Positions 43,941 through 52,041 of a stretch of DNA of 64,000 bases are shown one piece after another. The notes below the pieces were generated by a model. The model had not been told where the DNA came from. It saw only the letters and a program-made list of their open reading frames with translations, and did no database searches. The stretch's first letter is position 1, and each line of letters starts with the position of its first letter. The DNA is from Chloroflexota bacterium (lineage in GTDB: Bacteria > Chloroflexota > Dehalococcoidia > Lucifugimonadales > UBA3495): the NCBI GenBank assembly GCA_028874075.1, contig JAPPLU010000047.1, positions 1-64,000 on the forward strand. The letters are read 5' to 3'. The position numbers and the translations under genes were made by a program.

Positions 43941-45083
43941 CTAGTCGGTCTCTTCTTCCACGGCCTCCATGACCGGAGCCGGTGCGCTCTTGCCGGGCAC
44001 CATGGGGTTACCGTCCTCCCCACTAATGAAGGATTCCACCATGTTGCGGGCCACGTCGTCGGTGTACTGTACGGGAGGAGACTTCATGAAGTAGGCGCTG
44101 GGACCTGCAATGGCGCCGCCAATCTTGCGGTCCAGAGCCAGTTTGGCGCAGCGGATGGCGTCGACAACCACTCCGGCGGAGTTAGGGCTGTCCCAGACTT
44201 CCAGCTTGGCCTCCAGGTTAACGGGGGCACCGCCGAAGAGTTCGCCTTCCATGCGGATATAGCACCATTTGCGGTCCTTGAGCCAGGGGACATGGTCGCT
44301 TGGCCCGATGTGGATCTGGTCGGGATCTATATCAAAATCCATCTGCGACGTTACCGAGCCGGTCTTGGAGATCTTCTTGGAAACCAGTCTCTCCCGCTCC
44401 AACATATTCAGGAAGTCGGTGTTGCCGCCAAAATTGAGCTGGTAGGTATTCTCAATGGTTGCGCCCCGATCTTCAAATAGTCGGGTCAGAATCCGGTGGA
44501 GAATTGTTGCCCCAACCTGGGACTTGATGTCGTCGCCGACAATGGGGACGCCTCTTTCCATGAAGCGGTTCCGCCAATACTCTTCGCGGGCGATGAATAC
44601 GGGGATGCAGTTGACCATGGCGCAGCGGGCGTCCAGGATCTGTTCGGCATACCACTTGGTGGCCATTTCGCTGCCAACGGGCAGGTAATTGATAACCACG
44701 TCCACGTTTCGCTCTTTGAGAATGCCCGATATGTCGGCGGTGGAGTGGGGTGACTTTTTGACCAGGTGAGAAACGTAACGGCCGATGCCATCGTGGGTCA
44801 TGCCGCGTTCCACGGTGACGCCCGTGCGGGGCACATCGGCGAATTTTATGGTGTTATTGGGCTGGGTGAAAATCGCTTCGGACAAGTCCTTGCCAACCTT
44901 GTTTTCGTCCACGTCAAAGGCGGCAACTACTTCAATGTCCTCAATACGGTAGTCCCCGATCCGGTTATGCATGATCCCGGGAATTTCAGCATCGGTAGGG
45001 ACTTCAACGTATTTATGAATGCCCTGGACCAGGGAAGAAGCGCAGTTGCCCACGCCGATAATAGCGACGTTAATCTTGCCCAA
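43941..45083 (-). CDS. ino1: myo-inositol-3-phosphate synthase
   Basis: 380 residues from TTG 45083, seven bases after AAGGAG. Ino1 isomerises glucose-6-phosphate to inositol-3-phosphate with NAD. The Rossmann loop is [11 protein letters not shown] (residues 8-18), and the actinobacterial-type blocks [54 protein letters not shown], and [24 protein letters not shown] are complete. The C-terminal tail of about 25 residues is unrelated low-complexity. It opens the inositol lipid unit. Confidence 0.93.
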   Translation of the reverse strand: MGKINVAIIGVGNCASSLVQGIHKYVEVPTDAEIPGIMHNRIGDYRIEDIEVVAAFDVDENKVGKDLSEAIFTQPNNTIKFADVPRTGVTVERGMTHDGIGRYVSHLVKKSPHSTADISGILKERNVDVVINYLPVGSEMATKWYAEQILDARCAMVNCIPVFIAREEYWRNRFMERGVPIVGDDIKSQVGATILHRILTRLFEDRGATIENTYQLNFGGNTDFLNMLERERLVSKKISKTGSVTSQMDFDIDPDQIHIGPSDHVPWLKDRKWCYIRMEGELFGGAPVNLEAKLEVWDSPNSAGVVVDAIRCAKLALDRKIGGAIAGPSAYFMKSPPVQYTDDVARNMVESFISGEDGNPMVPGKSAPAPVMEAVEEETD

Positions 45084-45138
45084 GTTATATCTCCTTTACG
45101 TTTCCCCCCAATGCTGGGACAAACCGGTTAATCCAGAA

Positions 45139-45167
45139 ATTCTATCAGCTATGAAACACTCTAACAA
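45139..45167 (-). promoter_or_regulatory. ino1 promoter
   Basis: The minus strand has TTGTTA at 45167-45162, 17 bp, then TAGAAT at 45144-45139. The transcript start falls about 50 bases before the ino1 TTG. Confidence 0.65.
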
Positions 45168-45233
45168 GAACGAGCAATGCCCTCGCCCACTTGTTCCGGT
45201 GGCGTTGAGTCGCCAGGCTTCCGCATTCGGGGA

Positions 45234-45917
45234 CTAGAAGAAGCGGAAAATTCCGCTCTGGTCGTCGTGCCTGAAACGCCCACCGAGGAGCTCGGGAGTG
45301 ATGCCCCGCTCAAGCCTGTCGTCAATAGCCATCTTGATGGCAGCGCTGGCCGCTTCAGGTGTATCGGCGTTGCGGACAAACTCGGACAGCTCAGCGGGAT
45401 TCACGTTGTCGGTAACTCCGTCGGAAGCGGTTACCAGGCGGTCGCCAGCTTCCAGGGCCAGTTCCATTTGATGCAGGTTCAGGTTTTGCCCGGCGCCGAT
45501 GGCCTGGGCAGTGCCCATCCTGAGGATACCGCCAATTCTGCCGGAAAGTTGCTGGTGTTCTGCTCCCCGAATGTGGAATATGGGACTGTCACCGGCGCTG
45601 ATAATGTACAAGGGGCCGCCCAGATAAAGCGCGACCGAGACAGTGGTGAGCAGGAAGCGACCTCCGCCAACCTGGTAGAAGTCGGAATTCTGCTCCTCAA
45701 GCACCGCTATAACATCTACCGGAGAGGATATATTCGCTTCTTCCAGGGCCTGGGCCACGGATTTGCTGGCTTCCTCGCCGCCGTGACCGGTAACTCCGTC
45801 CATAACGGCGTCAAGGAAGTGATCGTTTCCCAGGTCTCGTATCAGGTAAGAGTCTTCGCCATGGGTGGAATTGTCGAACAAGGTTGCTACAACGCTGGTG
45901 AGGCTACCGTTGGCCAT
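45234..45917 (-). CDS. PP2C-type serine/threonine phosphatase
   Basis: 227 residues. The metal-binding aspartates are present: GEDSYL (Asp22), VMDGVTGHGG (Asp40), TASDGVTDN (Asp166) and DDQSG (Asp218/219). SAGDSPIFHIRG is typical of bacterial PP2C. The domain is compact, somewhat shorter than the usual 240-250, with no sensor domain. It follows the kinase-like gene by 59 bases on the same strand, and the two almost surely form a phosphorylation/dephosphorylation pair. Confidence 0.87.
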   Translation of the reverse strand: MANGSLTSVVATLFDNSTHGEDSYLIRDLGNDHFLDAVMDGVTGHGGEEASKSVAQALEEANISSPVDVIAVLEEQNSDFYQVGGGRFLLTTVSVALYLGGPLYIISAGDSPIFHIRGAEHQQLSGRIGGILRMGTAQAIGAGQNLNLHQMELALEAGDRLVTASDGVTDNVNPAELSEFVRNADTPEAASAAIKMAIDDRLERGITPELLGGRFRHDDQSGIFRFF

Positions 45918-45976
45918 TTTCCTTCCTCGTCAATGTCTTTTGGATTGATTTTGCGCTGGTATTCAGATCAAGTACT

Positions 45977-46999
45977 TTACAGGTCATTAAGTTCTTCGTC
46001 AGCAACGAAGGCGTACTTACGCCAGTGGTCCTCCCGCAGCAGCTGGAGGGCATTGTTCCAAGCCCGCCCCATTTCCTCGATATTAGGGAGAGCCAGATTT
46101 CGCTGGCGGAGGGCTTCCAAATAGGACAAGAGGCCTTCCTGAAATTCACCGAAACTCTCGCATCCCCGCCTTCTCACTTTTTCCATCAAGTCCTGGCCGG
46201 CCTGCCGGCAATCTTCGGTGGCGGTGGGTTCCAGGGATAACCCGCGGGCCATTTCCTGAAGTTCCTGATCGAAGTTCACGACCGGCCGCATGTTGTATGG
46301 GTCGCGATAGCCGGTAACGTCGGTTGGCGGCGGCTGGAAAGTGGTGTAGAACTTCAGCATTTCCAGGTAGAAGTCGTGAATGTCCTGGGGGCCACGTCCC
46401 ACGGGCGTTCGGTCCAAATCGCCGGTCAACAGAGCACCCGGGTCGATTATGCTTATGTGTTTTGCTGCAGGCTGGAAGAAGATATTCTGCGGGCCCATGT
46501 CAAGCAAGACGTACCCCGCCTGGTGAAATCGTTCCTCGGCATCCAGCAATTGCTGCTGGACAGGGAATGGTTCATCACCTTCGGCAAAGGGAAGGGGAAA
46601 CAGGCAGAAGAGATTTTGACCAAGCCCGATGGGAACTCTCAATATCCGGGCTCTCACGTCGCCCACCAGCGGTATGCCCCTGGCCCGCTGGGAAATGGTC
46701 ACCCGGTATTCCTGGCCGAGATCGTCACCAAAGAATGCGTCGTGGTTGCCCCGTTCGGTGTAGCCGAGCATTGGGCAAACCTGGGGGATGGAGTTGGCCA
46801 ACTCCTGGTAGACATGGATTGTTCGGTCCGTTCGCTCTTCGACGGCGCCGTGCATACCACGGGAAATCATCTGGGGCACGGGGCGTTTCACCACCACGTC
46901 CATACCAGAGTCCCGCTCCTCCGCAGAGCGGACTTCATAATCGGCGCCGCTTCCTAGCAACCCCGTAAGTTCGTACCGATCGAGTTGGGTTAATTCCAT
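45977..46999 (-). CDS. atypical protein kinase-like protein
   Basis: 340 residues. The kinase fold is suggested by LLGSGADYEVRSA (15-27, glycine-rich loop), VVVKRP with Lys38, and a catalytic-loop remnant YVLLDMGPQN at 163-172 with Asp167 and Asn172. The metal-binding IIDPGAL holds Asp186 in place of DFG. The HRD His-Arg are replaced by Leu-Leu. About 150 residues after residue 190 form a helical C-terminal region. Key catalytic Asp, Asn, Lys and Asp are kept, so activity is possible. It is paired with the PP2C gene downstream. A RIO- or ABC1-like activity cannot be excluded. Confidence 0.6.
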   Translation of the reverse strand: MELTQLDRYELTGLLGSGADYEVRSAEERDSGMDVVVKRPVPQMISRGMHGAVEERTDRTIHVYQELANSIPQVCPMLGYTERGNHDAFFGDDLGQEYRVTISQRARGIPLVGDVRARILRVPIGLGQNLFCLFPLPFAEGDEPFPVQQQLLDAEERFHQAGYVLLDMGPQNIFFQPAAKHISIIDPGALLTGDLDRTPVGRGPQDIHDFYLEMLKFYTTFQPPPTDVTGYRDPYNMRPVVNFDQELQEMARGLSLEPTATEDCRQAGQDLMEKVRRRGCESFGEFQEGLLSYLEALRQRNLALPNIEEMGRAWNNALQLLREDHWRKYAFVADEELNDL

Positions 47000-47026
47000 G
47001 GCGCTGTTTTCCTGCCTCTAAGCGCA

Positions 47027-47055
47027 ATTATAGCATCAATTCGTAGACATATTAA
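47027..47055 (-). promoter_or_regulatory. promoter for the kinase-PP2C pair
   Basis: The minus strand has TTAATA at 47055-47050, 17 bp, then TATAAT at 47032-47027, in the 62-base gap after prmA and about 28 bases before the kinase-like ATG. Confidence 0.55.
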
Positions 47056-47061
47056 CGATAA

Positions 47062-47919
47062 TTACCCAGGTTTACAGGAAAAGGTAACCCAATCTTCCCG
47101 CGGCCAGAGTTCCAGGTCGGTAAATCCGGCCCTTAGCAGGGCTTCACGGGTTTCCGGAAGCTGTTCATCGATAATTCCGGACGCGACCAGCGTTCCCGCC
47201 GGATTCAGAGCCGGAAGAATGTCGGGAGCGCGCTCCCTGATGCCCCTGGATGAAATGTTGGCGACTACCAGGTCGAATGCGCCCGGGGCTGCGAGGCGAT
47301 GGGGAAGGCTGCCTTGCTCCAGGTCCACCCAGTCGGTGATGTGGGTACGTTCGAAGTTCTGCCGGGAAGCCTGAATGGCCTGTGGATCGATATCCAGCGC
47401 CACGACTCGGTGAGCGCCCAGCTTCACTGCCGCAATGGTGAGAATGCCAGATCCGCAGCCAAGGTCTAAAACAACGGTGGAAGGATTAACCATTTTCTCC
47501 ATGGCTTCAAGGCAGGTATAGGTCGTTGGATGGTAGCCGGTACCAAATGCCAGGCCCGGGTCAAGCTCTACCAGGATGTCATCATCCTCGGGTTGGTAGT
47601 CGATCCAGGAGGGCTTGATTACAAGGCGTTCCCCAACTCTCAGAAGAGTAAAATGCTCCTTCCACGCGTTTTGCCAGTCGGCGTCGTTATCCAGGGGAGT
47701 TACCTGCAACTCACCGAGAGGCTCCAGTATGCTGGCCAACTTAACTCCTACTTCTATGTGGGAATAACGCTGGCGCGCATCGCTGGGCAAATAGGTGCGC
47801 AACTTAATCCTTTTAGGACCGTCGTCCTCCATTGAGAGTCCGTAGCCGTACCGGTCGAACAGATACGAAATTGGTTCGACGTATTCGAAAGGTACGCTTA
47901 AACTGACTTCCTGCCACAT
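47062..47919 (-). CDS. prmA: ribosomal protein L11 methyltransferase
   Basis: 285 residues. PrmA trimethylates ribosomal protein L11. GTGYHPTTYTCLEAM is the family-defining block, LDLGCGSGILTIAAVKLGAHRVVALDIDPQA is motif I plus acidic loop, and VVANISSRGI is the catalytic loop. The N-terminal substrate-recognition domain (about 1-60) is present. It lies downstream of dnaJ after a terminator-like T-run, a frequent dnaJ-prmA neighbourhood in bacteria. Confidence 0.92.
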   Translation of the reverse strand: MWQEVSLSVPFEYVEPISYLFDRYGYGLSMEDDGPKRIKLRTYLPSDARQRYSHIEVGVKLASILEPLGELQVTPLDNDADWQNAWKEHFTLLRVGERLVIKPSWIDYQPEDDDILVELDPGLAFGTGYHPTTYTCLEAMEKMVNPSTVVLDLGCGSGILTIAAVKLGAHRVVALDIDPQAIQASRQNFERTHITDWVDLEQGSLPHRLAAPGAFDLVVANISSRGIRERAPDILPALNPAGTLVASGIIDEQLPETREALLRAGFTDLELWPREDWVTFSCKPG

Positions 47920-47939
47920 GTATAGCCCTTTTGTCCCAC

Positions 47940-47975
47940 AAAAAAACCGGCGGCTGGCGGCTCGGGTTTCCGTTC
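47940..47975 (-). terminator. probable terminator between dnaJ and prmA
   Basis: On the minus strand a GC-rich imperfect hairpin (AACC...GGTT ends, CGAGCCGCCAGCCGCC within) is followed by seven T residues (47946-47940). The stem is imperfect, so strength is uncertain. Confidence 0.5.
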
Positions 47976-48063
47976 CAGTCCCATGTTATTGGCTGTTGGG
48001 TTGTCCGATTAGCGACTGAAGCCTGACGTATAACTCCAAAGGTGACCCTGTCGGACCTGGCTG

Positions 48064-49293
48064 TCAGCTCAATGCGTCTTTGATGCGGTCGAATAACCCC
48101 TTGTCTCTGTCCGATTTGCCGTCGAGGGGATCTTCGTGATCTTCATCCGCATAGGTCTGGTCCTGCGGGCGCTGGTTCTCGTTAACCGAATCGTTGCTAT
48201 AGATTTCTTCCTCGACAACCTTCCCGTAGTTGGGATCCAGGGAGATGGCAAGTTCTTCGAGGAGTTTTCGCTGCTTGCCGTTAAGTTTGCCGGGGACTTG
48301 CACGTCTACGAAAACGCGCAAGTCTCCTTTTCGACCATTATTGATGTGGCTAATGCCACGGCCACGGACCCGGAACTCAGAGCCGTGCTGGGTACCCTGA
48401 GGAACTTTCAGAGTAGTTGTTTCACCTTCGAGAGTAGGAATTTCTTTTTCGACACCCAATGCGGCTTCGGCCACGTTGATGGGAAGGGTGTACAAGAGGT
48501 CGAACTGGTCGCGCTGGAATACCTTGTGCGGCTTTACGTCGACCAGAATGTACAGGTTGCCCGGCGGCCCCCCGTTGGATCCCACGTTGCCTTCACCGGT
48601 AAGCCTTACCTGCATACCGTCCTGAATGCCAGCGGGGATATTTACTACTGTCTTGCGGTTGCGCCGCTCCATCCCCGCCCCCCGGCAGACTGTGCAGGGC
48701 CGCTCTATGGTGGTCCCCTTGCCCTGGCACGTGGGACAGCTGGTTACCTGGGCGAACTGGCCAAATACGCTGCGCTGAGTCCGTCGAACCTGCCCGTTAC
48801 CGCCACAAGTGCCACAGGTATTTATTGCCGTGCCGGGTTCATTGCCTGCACCGGAGCATTCGTGGCAAATTTCGACCCTGGACACGTCAATTTCCCGTTC
48901 AATTCCGAATGCGGCGTCCTCGAAGGCCAGCGTAACCTGCTGCTGCAAGTCGCTGCCCCTTTGCGGCGCTCGGCTGCGCCTGCCGCCGGCGTCGCCGAAG
49001 AAGGAATCGAAAATATCGCCGAATCCGCCAAAGACGTCGAATCCATCAAAAGGCCGGTCGTAGCTGCCGCCGTTGACCCCGGCGTGGCCAAACCGGTCAT
49101 ACTGGGCCCGCTTGGTGGAGTCGCTGAGAACCTGGTAGGCCTCGTTTATTTCCTTGAATTTCTCTTCAGCGTCGGGTTCTTTATTGCGGTCGGGATGGTA
49201 CTCCATGGCTTTCTTGCGAAAGGCCCGGCGTATCTCCTCCTCGGAGTCCTGTCGTGAAACTCCCAGGATCTCATAGTAGTCAGTCTGAGCCAT
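48064..49293 (-). CDS. dnaJ: chaperone DnaJ
   Basis: 409 residues, type I DnaJ. J domain (1-70) with YHPDRNK. A Gly/Phe region follows ([19 protein letters not shown]). The zinc domain has four CxxCxGxG repeats: [32 protein letters not shown]. The C-terminal substrate domain ends with a [15 protein letters not shown] tail. DnaJ stimulates DnaK and presents unfolded clients. No dnaK, grpE or hrcA is near, so this is a distal dnaJ. A TATAAT lies at 49372-49367 upstream; no CIRCE inverted repeat is visible. Confidence 0.95.
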   Translation of the reverse strand: MAQTDYYEILGVSRQDSEEEIRRAFRKKAMEYHPDRNKEPDAEEKFKEINEAYQVLSDSTKRAQYDRFGHAGVNGGSYDRPFDGFDVFGGFGDIFDSFFGDAGGRRSRAPQRGSDLQQQVTLAFEDAAFGIEREIDVSRVEICHECSGAGNEPGTAINTCGTCGGNGQVRRTQRSVFGQFAQVTSCPTCQGKGTTIERPCTVCRGAGMERRNRKTVVNIPAGIQDGMQVRLTGEGNVGSNGGPPGNLYILVDVKPHKVFQRDQFDLLYTLPINVAEAALGVEKEIPTLEGETTTLKVPQGTQHGSEFRVRGRGISHINNGRKGDLRVFVDVQVPGKLNGKQRKLLEELAISLDPNYGKVVEEEIYSNDSVNENQRPQDQTYADEDHEDPLDGKSDRDKGLFDRIKDALS

Positions 49294-49763
49294 TCCTCGT
49301 CACCCTGAAAATGGAGCAGGTTCCAGCAGCCTGCCAGAATGAGTTCTCAAGTGTGTGTGCCGCTACATTATAGCCCAGTATCGAATTCTCCCTCAATCAA
49401 ATTCGTGGGTCTGGACCAGGATTGAGTAGCTGCACTGCGGTATAAGTGTGTTTGGCAGCTTTTCTCCGGCACCAAATTGTCCGGTCATTAGAAGGCGCTC
49501 TATGCCTGATCGCTAAATGAGATTGAAGAACCATTGGCCGAAGACCTTGCGATCCTAGGTATTAGCCTATAAAATCCCTGATCGTGTGTTGAGTTTGCTG
49601 GCCCTCATGACGGATTTGATATAGACTTCCAGTAATCAACCTATATATCATCTATATTGTCGTAATCCGTCAAGGGAAGGTTCCGCGCTCCAGATTAGCC
49701 TGTACGATGGGGCCGGAAACCCGGCAGATTTGAACCAATACCCGATGAATTGAGAGGCTGAAT
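49294..49763. other. 470-base divergent region between dnaJ and SBP56
   Basis: No coding frame. Minus strand: TATAAT at 49372-49367 before dnaJ. Plus strand: TTGCGA at 49547-49552, 17 bp, TAAAAT at 49570-49575 is the best SBP56 promoter, leaving a leader near 180 bases. A TATATA-rich patch (about 49640-49660) is a second candidate. No riboswitch motif was recognised. Confidence 0.45.
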
Positions 49764-51143
49764 ATGGCGCTGATGACACCGGACCCAACCTTTTATCCCT
49801 CTGCCCGACTGGCACAGCAAGCCCCGGCGGAGCGGCTGGGGTACGTTGCTGTTCTGAATACCAACGGCAAACCGGACGCGATGTCCGTGGTCGACCTTGA
49901 TCCCAATTCCTCCACTTACAGCACCATCGTAAACTCCCTGGAAATGCCCAACGTGGGGGACGAGCTGCACCACTTTGGGTGGAACGCCTGCAGCGCCAGT
50001 CTGTGCCCTTATGCGCCTCACCCGCACCTGGAACGCCGCTACTTGATTGTGCCTACCCTGCGGACTTCACGTATCTACGTAATTGACACCAAGCCAGACC
50101 CCTTTAATCCGCAGGTGGTAAAGACCGTGGAGTCGGACGTTATCGCCAATAGGACCGGGTATAGCCGGCTTCATACTGTCCATTGCGGGCCGGATGCGAT
50201 CTACCTGAACGGAATTGGCTCGTCCGACGGCGTTTCCCCCGGCGGAATTCTCAGAATAGACCACAATACCTTTGAACCCCTGGGCGCATGGGAGTTGGAT
50301 CGGGGACCCCAAACTCTGGCCTACGACTTCTGGTGGCATATTAGCCTGGACGTGGCGATTACCAGTGAGTGGTGCACGCCCGAGCTGTTTGAGAGCGGGC
50401 CCTCGCTGGCCGACATCGTGGCCGGGAACTACGGTCATAAGATACATTTCTGGGACCTGCGCCGCCGACGCCACCTTCAGGAGGTGGACCTGGGGGTCGA
50501 GAACCAGATGGTGCTGGAATTGCGGCCCTCTCACAACCCCACCAAGGCCTACGGATTTGTGGGTGTTGTAGTCAACAACCAGGACCTTTCGGGTTCTGTG
50601 TGGACCTGGTACCAGGATAACGGCAAGTGGGCGGTTACCAAGGTTATCGAGATTCCCGCCCAGCCGGCTGATCCAGATCTGTTGCCCGAGGCGTTGAAGG
50701 GTCTGGGGGCTGTGCCTCCGCTGATAACGGACATTGACCTTTCACTGGATGACAAGTTCCTCTACGTTTCCTGCTGGGGGACGGGCGAGTTAAGGCAGTA
50801 CGACGTTTCCGACCCATTCAATGCAAAACATACCGGGACTGTGGAGCTGGGCGGCATCGTGAAGAAGGCAGCACATCCCAAGTCGGGTCCACTGGTGGGC
50901 GGGCCTCAGATGATTGAAATAAGCCGTGATGGCCGTCGAGTCTATCCGACAAACTCCCTGTACAGTTCCTGGGACGATACCTTCTACGACAACATCACAG
51001 GCTGGATGACCAAGATTAACGTCAATCCAGAGGGCGGCATTTCCGTTGACGAGGATTTCTTCGTAGATTTCGGTGAGGGTCGGGCCCACCAGGTTCGCCT
51101 GGAAGGGGGAGACGCCTCTTCCGATTCCTTCTGCTACCCCTAG
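49764..51143 (+). CDS. selenium-binding protein 56 family, probable methanethiol oxidase
   Basis: 459 residues, the length of SELENBP1/MtoX. Members are copper-dependent methanethiol oxidases giving formaldehyde, hydrogen sulfide and hydrogen peroxide. DELHHFGWNACSA near residue 66, HTVHCGPDA near 138 and QTLAYDFWWH near 185 hold the family's conserved metal-binding His residues, and the C-terminus RLEGGDASSDSFCYP matches almost exactly. The protein is a seven-bladed beta propeller. No export signal is seen. The next gene, 12 bases on, encodes a membrane protein. The usual SCO1/MauG-like partners of bacterial methanethiol oxidase are absent. Confidence 0.85.
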   Translation: MALMTPDPTFYPSARLAQQAPAERLGYVAVLNTNGKPDAMSVVDLDPNSSTYSTIVNSLEMPNVGDELHHFGWNACSASLCPYAPHPHLERRYLIVPTLRTSRIYVIDTKPDPFNPQVVKTVESDVIANRTGYSRLHTVHCGPDAIYLNGIGSSDGVSPGGILRIDHNTFEPLGAWELDRGPQTLAYDFWWHISLDVAITSEWCTPELFESGPSLADIVAGNYGHKIHFWDLRRRRHLQEVDLGVENQMVLELRPSHNPTKAYGFVGVVVNNQDLSGSVWTWYQDNGKWAVTKVIEIPAQPADPDLLPEALKGLGAVPPLITDIDLSLDDKFLYVSCWGTGELRQYDVSDPFNAKHTGTVELGGIVKKAAHPKSGPLVGGPQMIEISRDGRRVYPTNSLYSSWDDTFYDNITGWMTKINVNPEGGISVDEDFFVDFGEGRAHQVRLEGGDASSDSFCYP

Positions 51144-51155
51144 CACGTCGCGCTG

Positions 51156-51857
51156 ATGCTGGGCGCTCTTCCGGTTCACGCAGAACCTGCCGCGCTGGCT
51201 TCCCTGGGGCCGCTGATAGGATTGGCGGCCCTGGGCGCTTTTCACGGAATCAATCCTGCGATGGGGTGGCTGTTTGCCGTCAGCCTGGGATTGCAACGCC
51301 AGGCGATGGGGGCGGTCTTCAGCGCCGCATTCTACATCTCCGTCGGACACATCGCGTCGCTGGCAGTGGTTGCCATCGCGCTGGCCGTGGCCGGCTACCT
51401 TATCCCCCTTTTCTGGGTGAGAATCGCTTCCGGCATATTCCTGGTTGGCTTCGGAATCTACAAACTCGTCCTCTACTACCGGCATTTCCGTTGGGTTGGC
51501 ATGAATGTCAGTGGCCGGGACCTGTTCGTCTGGTCTTTCTTGATGGCCACCTCTCACGGCGCGGGTCTGATGCTTGCTCCGATTATTTTGAACCTGGAAG
51601 AAGAAGGGTCCGGCGGCACTGCCGACCTGGGCCACCATGCCGGCCTTCTGGATCTCACGGAAACGGCAGCTACCTGGGGCATTGGGCTGGCGATCCATTC
51701 GGTTGCCATGCTGGCGGTTATGCTGGTTACTGCGGTTGTGGTCTACAAGAAACTGGGATTGGCCTTTCTCCGCCGCGGTTGGCTGAACGTAGACCTGCTA
51801 TGGGCCGGCGCCCTGATCCTGGCAGGACTGGTGACCCTGGGCCTGGCGTTGTTGTGA
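51156..51857 (+). CDS. polytopic membrane protein, NicO/UreH-like
   Basis: 233 residues with six to seven hydrophobic helices. The first helix carries AFHGINPAMGWLFAVSLG (29-46), then VGHIASLAVV, and the centre SHGAGLMLAPIIL. The paired histidine-containing helices resemble the NiCoT/NicO and UreH type metal or sulfur-species transporters, but are not the standard HxxxxDHI. It begins 12 bases after the SBP56 gene and is likely translated with it, so a role in supplying metal to, or moving products of, the oxidase is the best inference. Confidence 0.55.
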   Translation: MLGALPVHAEPAALASLGPLIGLAALGAFHGINPAMGWLFAVSLGLQRQAMGAVFSAAFYISVGHIASLAVVAIALAVAGYLIPLFWVRIASGIFLVGFGIYKLVLYYRHFRWVGMNVSGRDLFVWSFLMATSHGAGLMLAPIILNLEEEGSGGTADLGHHAGLLDLTETAATWGIGLAIHSVAMLAVMLVTAVVVYKKLGLAFLRRGWLNVDLLWAGALILAGLVTLGLALL

Positions 51858-51952
51858 CCACGGAGATAGTTTCAGAACTGCCTCACCGATGGATTCGGGA
51901 ATAAAGGGTATTCATGGAGGTAGCGTTTCGTATCTGTGGGCTTGGGATTTCC

Positions 51953-51981
51953 TTGACATAGTCAGGTTCAATTAGTACGAT
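51953..51981 (+). promoter_or_regulatory. rny promoter
   Basis: TTGACA at 51953-51958, exactly 17 bp, then TACGAT at 51976-51981. Transcription should start near 51988, at the left edge of a palindrome. Confidence 0.7.
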
Positions 51982-51987
51982 AATTGG

Positions 51988-52008
51988 TTAAGGGAAGTAT
52001 TCCCTTAA
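51988..52008 (+). promoter_or_regulatory. perfect 9-bp palindrome at the rny transcription start
   Basis: TTAAGGGAA (51988-51996), GTA, TTCCCTTAA (52000-52008). In RNA this would be a hairpin at the extreme 5' end of the rny message; in DNA it could be an operator. Confidence 0.55.
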
Positions 52009-52041
52009 AGCACATAACCAGACGGGAAGGAAGGGTGAAAG

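Noticed and set aside
49294..49420. CIRCE element upstream of dnaJ
   Set aside because: No TTAGCACTC-N9-GAGTGCTAA pattern was present; only a TATAAT was seen.
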